DNA from: Firmicutes bacterium UBA3553
Lineage (GTDB): Bacteria; Bacillota; Clostridia; Tissierellales; Sedimentibacteraceae
Assembly: GCA_002381185.1 (NCBI GenBank)
Contig: DFOA01000027.1
Span: 1 to 18,844 of the forward strand
DNA length: 18,844 bases
Direction of reading: 5' to 3'
Below the pieces are notes generated by a model that was given only the letters and a program-made list of their open reading frames with translations, ran no database searches and was not told the DNA's origin. A program made the position numbers and the translations under genes. Positions 15,019-18,844 of this stretch are shown piece after piece (within the stretch, counting starts at the first letter, position 1; each line of letters starts with the position of its first letter).

Positions 15019-16842
15019 ATGTCATTTCAAATTTATATTTTAATTTCAGCTGCCGCCGTGATGTTTTGTGTCATCGGCAGCCTTTCTCTTTTGGCTCATT
15101 ACTATACTCTCAATGGAATTAAATCATATACAGTTGGGGATGGTCAACATGGTACTGCACGTTTTGCAACAAAACAGGAAATAAAAAAAACTTATAGCCA
15201 TATACCATTTCGTCCAGAGTTGTGGAGGCAAGGAAAAAACCTTCCAACTACAGAAGAACAGGGAATTATTCTCGGTAGTACAGGAACCAAAAACAAAGTT
15301 ACAGCACTAGTAGATACTGAGGATGTACATTGCATGATGATAGGAGCATCTGGGGTTGGTAAGACGGCATTTTTTCTGTATCCCAACTTGGAATATGCAT
15401 GTGCCAGTGGAATGAGCTTTCTTACCACCGATACTAAAGGGGACCTTTACAGAAATTATGGAACAATTGCACATGACTATTACGGCTACAACGTTGCAGT
15501 CATTGATCTCAGAAATCCGACACGATCAGACGGCAACAATATGCTGCATCTCGTCAATACCTACATGGATCAGTATCTTGCTGATGAAAATAATCTTGCT
15601 GCAAAGGCAAAGGCAGAGAAATATGCCAAGATTATTGCCAAGACTATTATTAATGCAAGTGGCGAAAACTATGGTCAAAATCAGTTTTTTTATGATGCAG
15701 CAGAAGGGTTGCTATCTTCTGTCATATTGCTGCTTGCCGAATATATGCCTCCAACTGAGGTGGACGGCAAGAAGGTAGATTGTCGTCATATCATCAGCGT
15801 GTTTAAATTGGTACAGGATTTATTGGCACCAAGCAAAATAAAGGGTAAAAGTCAGTTCCAGCTTCTAATGGACAAACTACCATCAGACCATAAAGCACGA
15901 TGGTTTGCAGGTGCAGCACTTAACTCAGCTGAGCAAGCTATGGCATCTGTTCTTTCCACAGTACTCTCAAGGCTTAATGCTTTTATTGACAGTGAAATGG
16001 AGCAAATCTTATGTTTCGAAACAGCTATTGACGCTGAGAAGTTCTGCAAGGAAAAGTCTGCACTTTTTATTGTTTTACCTGAGGAAGACCTGACCAAATA
16101 TTTTATGGTAAGTCTTATGATTCAACAGCTATATAGGGAGATACTTGCCGTTGCAGATGAAAGTGGTGGCATGTTGAAAAATAGGGTGATGTTTTATTGT
16201 GATGAGTTGGGGACACTCCCAACTATTGAATCCTTAGAACTGATTTTTTCTGCGAGTCGTTCTCGTCGACTTAGTATAATACCGATTATACAGTCGTTCG
16301 GGCAGCTCGAAAAGAATTACGGAAAAGAGGGCTCCGAAATCATTGTTGACAACTGCCAGGACACCATTTTCGGAGGGTTTGCACCTAACAGTCAGACAGC
16401 AGGGATATTGAGTAAGGCATTAGGAAGTCGAACTGCCTTGAGCGGGAGTATAAGCCGTGGGAAAAATGATCCTAACCAATCTCTGCAGATGATAGAAAGA
16501 CCGCTTATGAATGCAGATGAGCTAAAATCCATTCCCAAAGGTAACTTTATTGTTATGAAGACAGGTACTCATCCAATGAAAACAAAACTCCCATTATTTC
16601 TTGATTGGGGTATACGATTTGGAGATCCTTATACAGTAGAAGAAAAAGCAAACAGAACCGTTAAATATGTTGATAAGAATGTACTGGAAGAGAATATTGT
16701 TCGTAAACATACCGCGTATATGATGCTGGATGATGATACGGGAGAAATAACAGAGATGCTATCGGGAACGGGAGCACTCTATACACATGTAACGGAAATG
16801 AATGAAAATACTATTCGCCGTCGCTCTACCCTTAAAACCTAA
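15019..16842 (+). CDS. VirD4/TraG-type coupling protein (T4CP)
   Basis: A 607-aa ATPase that links the relaxosome to the secretion channel at the membrane. An N-terminal hydrophobic helix (about residues 5-28) is followed by a short loop, then Walker A GASGVGKT (109-116) and DTKGDLYRN (about 139-147). Walker B is VMFYCDELGTLP with D395-E396. SRSRRLSIIPIIQSFGQLEKNYG and NCQDTIFGG follow, both characteristic of TraG/VirD4 motors. Only one membrane segment is evident, which fits the shorter Gram-positive forms. ATG 15019 follows AAAGGAG (15007-15013). The gene is divergent from abiH with a 96-nt gap. No defect is visible. Confidence 0.92.
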   Translation: MSFQIYILISAAAVMFCVIGSLSLLAHYYTLNGIKSYTVGDGQHGTARFATKQEIKKTYSHIPFRPELWRQGKNLPTTEEQGIILGSTGTKNKVTALVDTEDVHCMMIGASGVGKTAFFLYPNLEYACASGMSFLTTDTKGDLYRNYGTIAHDYYGYNVAVIDLRNPTRSDGNNMLHLVNTYMDQYLADENNLAAKAKAEKYAKIIAKTIINASGENYGQNQFFYDAAEGLLSSVILLLAEYMPPTEVDGKKVDCRHIISVFKLVQDLLAPSKIKGKSQFQLLMDKLPSDHKARWFAGAALNSAEQAMASVLSTVLSRLNAFIDSEMEQILCFETAIDAEKFCKEKSALFIVLPEEDLTKYFMVSLMIQQLYREILAVADESGGMLKNRVMFYCDELGTLPTIESLELIFSASRSRRLSIIPIIQSFGQLEKNYGKEGSEIIVDNCQDTIFGGFAPNSQTAGILSKALGSRTALSGSISRGKNDPNQSLQMIERPLMNADELKSIPKGNFIVMKTGTHPMKTKLPLFLDWGIRFGDPYTVEEKANRTVKYVDKNVLEENIVRKHTAYMMLDDDTGEITEMLSGTGALYTHVTEMNENTIRRRSTLKT

Positions 16843-16859
16843 AGTTAAGGGGGGATTAG

Positions 16860-17126
16860 TTGAGTTATTTCAATCATATTTATTCTGCCTCGTCTGACGA
16901 ACTTCCTCACCGGGCGAGATCTGTTTATATGTATTTAAAAGACAGAGCTGGGAAAGAATTAGAATGCTGGCCTGCAGTAAAAACAATTGCCTATGACTTG
17001 CAGCTTTCACGTAGTACTGTCAAGCGTGCCTTGCATGATCTGGTTAAAGCAGGATTCATTGAAAAAAAGCAACGTTATAGGAAAAATGGCAGCAACACAT
17101 CAAATCGTTTTATTTTAAAAAAATAG
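16860..17126 (+). CDS. Small winged-helix DNA-binding protein
   Basis: An 88-aa protein with a clear helix-turn-helix: WPAVKTIAYDLQLSRSTVKRALHDLVKAGFIEKK (about 38-71), followed by a basic wing (QRYRKNGSNTSNRF). The pattern resembles replication-initiator-like or GntR-type winged helices and is common directly after the coupling protein in clostridial elements. The start is a TTG at 16860 preceded by AAGGGGGGA (16847-16855). It begins 17 nt after the coupling-protein stop, so it is in the same operon. A regulatory role over transfer or replication genes is inference. Confidence 0.75.
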   Translation: MSYFNHIYSASSDELPHRARSVYMYLKDRAGKELECWPAVKTIAYDLQLSRSTVKRALHDLVKAGFIEKKQRYRKNGSNTSNRFILKK

Positions 17127-17137
17127 CAGGCTATGAC

Positions 17138-17188
17138 AGGGCAAAAAGATGGATTCTCCATCAAGGTGATATTCCGTCTTTTTGCTGA
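17138..17188 (+). terminator. Nested hairpin after the winged-helix gene
   Basis: The outer arms GCAAAAAGA (17141-17149) and TCTTTTTGC (17177-17185) enclose an inner stem GATGGA (17148-17153) and TCCATC (17157-17162). The T-run lies in the outer arm, so termination may rely on the inner stem; it could instead be a structured end of the transfer transcript. Confidence 0.4.
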
Positions 17189-17198
17189 ACCCAGGTGC

Positions 17199-17213
17199 GG
17201 TTCACTGTGAACC
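17199..17213. repeat. 15-bp palindrome
   Basis: GGTTCAC-T-GTGAACC is perfectly symmetrical around one base. It is a possible operator or site-specific recombination half-site pair; no second copy was noticed in the window. Confidence 0.45.
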
Positions 17214-17385
17214 TACAAGAACATTTCACTCTAAGAATAATTACTACAGAAAAAAACAAAATGTATCTTAATATGTTTTATATATCATTATAGAATATAT
17301 TTATGTGGATGCAATTTTTGTAAATTGAGAATATATAAAAAGGTCTTATTTATAAAAAGATAGATAAAAACGTAATACAGTGCGT

Positions 17386-17423
17386 AGCAGAATTGAAAAC
17401 TTAGACAGATCTTCTGCTTTTTT
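17386..17423 (+). terminator. Intrinsic terminator-like hairpin
   Basis: AGCAGAA (17386-17392) pairs perfectly with TTCTGCT (17412-17418), and six T in a row run from 17418 to 17423. No gene ends close by, so it may terminate a read-through transcript or an unrecognised small RNA. Confidence 0.5.
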
Positions 17424-17590
17424 ATTTCTGAAGAAATATAATTTGTCAGGAGATTCAAAAGTGTATACTTTATAGTGTAGAGTAGCTTTGTAAATAGATT
17501 AAGTATTTAGAACAATATTGGGTTGAAATGATCCCTTTTCAATTAAAAAATACAAAATATGAACTGTAAACTTTATTTCTTAGGTTACGA

Positions 17591-17634
17591 TATAATAGGA
17601 GAGGAATCTCACAGGAGGATATCTCCTATATTTT
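17591..17634 (+). promoter_or_regulatory. TATAAT box followed by an inverted repeat
   Basis: TATAAT lies at 17591-17596. It is overlapped and followed by ATAGGAG (about 17594-17600) and CTCCTAT (about 17623-17629). No convincing -35 hexamer is seen and no ORF follows, so promoter activity is uncertain. Confidence 0.2.
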
Positions 17635-17726
17635 AAAAGATTTTACCGTTCTGATAAGTTTCATAGACAGGGGAACGAGTACTGGTCTTTTTATAACATG
17701 GGTAATTGTCAAAGCACATTATGGTT

Positions 17727-17867
17727 TTAACAATCTCTTTTCCTTTCGTTAAATAATTGAGGCATCAGGGTGACCTCACTGCTCTCAGAGACTTTAATAA
17801 TACTGTATTTTAGAGGTATAATACCATCTGCATTCACGAAATCAGATAATTTTAAAGTAGTCACCAT
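17727..17867 (-). CDS. Possible 46-aa ORF, unknown
   Basis: Reads MVTTLKLSDFVNADGIIPLK at its start and LMPQLFNERKRDC at its end; the composition is protein-like. Only a weak GGTGAT ribosome binding site precedes the ATG. It could be a short real gene or a remnant in a decaying region. Confidence 0.2.
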   Translation of the reverse strand: MVTTLKLSDFVNADGIIPLKYSIIKVSESSEVTLMPQLFNERKRDC

Positions 17868-18010
17868 AATATCACCATATTTTTATTATATAACCTAATT
17901 TAACTGTGTTGTTTGTTGGATATGGTTTCGTTATTTCGGTTCTTAAGTAAGCTTTAGTGATTAGAATAATAGGAGTATACGTAGCCTAAGGTCATATGTA
18001 AATCTCAAAA

Positions 18011-18035
18011 GATAAGCTGATATTCCAAGCTTATC
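18011..18035 (-). terminator. 8-bp perfect hairpin
   Basis: GATAAGCT (18011-18018) and AGCTTATC (18028-18035) with a 9-nt loop. On the minus strand TTTT follows, which suggests a weak terminator for minus-strand transcription such as that of the small ORF region. Confidence 0.3.
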
Positions 18036-18190
18036 AGAAGAAAAAAAGATTTGTGACTTATAAAAAACTCTTATACCAATACAATGATGGTTATTGTGGA
18101 CGAGCTAACTTACATAGATAGAAAAAATTAAATTAAAAAGATGAACTTCGTGTTATTTGATATATTCGTTCTGATAAAACTCAGTGTCTA

Positions 18191-18418
18191 ATGATATCTT
18201 ATTTTACTGAGATTGTTCCTATTAGTGATACAAAAATCAAAATAACATGCGGTATAAATACATAGGACACTATAAAATACTGCTTGCCTCTAGAACCTTT
18301 GAAATTGTTTCCTGAAGGTAAGACATATATTGTTGAGTCGTTTGACAAAAGTGTTGATACCAAGGTGTTTGATCCTAATATAAACGAATGTACAGTAGTA
18401 AGAGGCAAATCAAATTAA
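18191..18418 (+). pseudogene. Decayed coding remnant upstream of the carboxypeptidase gene
   Basis: One frame reads like protein from ATG 18191 to TAA 18416-18418, with phrases FTEIVPISDTKIKITCG, LPLEPLKLFPEGKTYIVE and FDPNINECTVVRG, but it is interrupted by TAG at 18263-18265. Upstream in frame are TGA (18158-18160) and TAA (18134-18136). No ribosome binding site precedes the ATG. The family is not recognised. An opposite-strand ORF of 69 codons (18199-18408) is judged a shadow. Confidence 0.35.
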
Positions 18419-18485
18419 CATACAGTGATGAATTTACAATGCAACGAATAGATAATACGGTAACAAATTCAAGAGGTGATGAATA

Positions 18486-18844
18486 ATGCAAAAAGTTGTA
18501 TCGATACTGCTAATTCTCTTGATGTTTTACACTTTCACTGCATTTTCTATAAATGCGAATGCAGCAGTGTCATCGCAGCCACTGGAGATACGCTCCGAAT
18601 CAGCAGTACTTATTGACGCAGTAAGTGGACAAATACTGTATCAAAAAAACATGAATAAAAAAATGTATCCCGCAAGTATAACAAAAATAATGACAGGAAT
18701 GCTAGCTCTCGAAAAAGGGGATTTGTCCCAGGTGATTACAATGTCCTATGATGCGGTATTCTCCATTGATAGAAATTCAGCGCATATTGCTTTGGATGCA
18801 GATGAAGAAATTACATTGGAGCAAGCATTATATGCGTTGTCTAT
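18486..18844 (+). CDS. dacF: D-alanyl-D-alanine carboxypeptidase, 5' part, cut by window end
   Basis: The first 119 codons of a peptidase S11 (penicillin-binding protein 5/DacF-type) enzyme, which removes the terminal D-alanine from peptidoglycan pentapeptides outside the cell. A Sec signal peptide covers about residues 1-27 (hydrophobic core VVSILLILLMFYTF, likely cleavage after NANA). The catalytic SxxK motif is S64-I-T-K67 within YPASITKIMT. AVLIDAVSGQILYQKN (40-55) and EEITLEQALYALS are typical of the family. ATG 18486 follows AGAGGTGAT at good spacing. It is not a conjugation gene and probably marks chromosome or a separate region next to the element. The paralogue name is uncertain. Confidence 0.85.
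   Translation, partial: MQKVVSILLILLMFYTFTAFSINANAAVSSQPLEIRSESAVLIDAVSGQILYQKNMNKKMYPASITKIMTGMLALEKGDLSQVITMSYDAVFSIDRNSAHIALDADEEITLEQALYALS

Larger units (their letters stand above)
17127..18485. other. AT-rich, nearly gene-free stretch; possible element edge
   Basis: About 1.36 kb with many stops in all frames. It holds a complex hairpin (17138-17188), a 15-bp palindrome (17199-17213), a terminator (17386-17423), a TATAAT followed by an inverted repeat (17591-17634), a hairpin (18011-18035), a 46-codon minus-strand ORF (17727-17867) and a probable decayed gene fragment (18191-18418). No integrase, tRNA or clear attachment site is visible. Because the next gene looks chromosomal, an end of the element or an old deletion of transfer genes may lie here. 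Confidence 0.5.

Noticed and set aside
18199..18408. 69-codon minus-strand ORF
   Set aside because: No ribosome binding site was noticed; the opposite strand reads more like protein, and the region looks decayed.

Overview
This window is most likely part of an integrative and conjugative element (ICE), or another conjugative island, from a low-GC Firmicute, probably a gut-type clostridium. The evidence is the AT-rich DNA, strong AGGAGG ribosome binding sites, GTG and TTG starts, and a recognisable Gram-positive type IV secretion and mobilisation gene set. Family assignments come from reading motifs in the translations; no database search was possible.

Layout. (1) 1-1719 holds most of a C5-cytosine DNA methyltransferase. 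Its reading frame is broken close to the window start, just where the catalytic Pro-Cys motif should be. A second ORF (143-568) lies inside it in another frame. (2) 1722-4386 is the conjugation pore block: a PrgI/VirB3-like membrane protein, a VirB4-associated protein and the VirB4-like ATPase, tightly packed. (3) 4407-9115 holds an unknown acidic protein, an amidoligase, a gamma-glutamylcyclotransferase-like protein and a membrane-anchored NlpC/P60 peptidoglycan hydrolase. The amidoligase and cyclotransferase genes are now separated by an IS110-family insertion on the minus strand, whose transposase is frameshifted. Removing 5941-7480 would restore a 35-nt operon gap. (4) 9116-12739 is the DNA-processing block: a gene-free region with paired hairpins and direct repeats (oriT candidate), a MobC-like accessory protein, and a MobP-type relaxase with a long Sel1-repeat tail. 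(5) 12740-13926 has a 39-codon basic leader ORF with a strong terminator inside it, directly upstream of a TOPRIM primase-like gene. (6) 13954-14922, on the minus strand, is an AbiH-family phage-defence cargo gene. (7) 15019-17126 is the VirD4/TraG coupling protein and a small winged-helix protein. (8) 17127-18485 is AT-rich and almost gene-free, with hairpins, one terminator and a likely decayed coding remnant. (9) From 18486 to the window end is the start of a D-alanyl-D-alanine carboxypeptidase, which looks like ordinary chromosome, so one edge of the element may lie in region 8.

How the parts fit. Relaxase and MobC would nick at oriT, VirD4 would deliver the complex, VirB4 and the PrgI-like protein would form part of the channel, and the NlpC/P60 enzyme would open the wall. 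No integrase, VirB6/TrbL gene, tRNA gene or CRISPR array was seen. Unusual points: three neighbouring enzymes whose families all act on glutamyl-type amide bonds, the leader ORF/terminator arrangement, the dual-frame coding inside the methyltransferase, and the candidate bridge RNA of the IS110 element.
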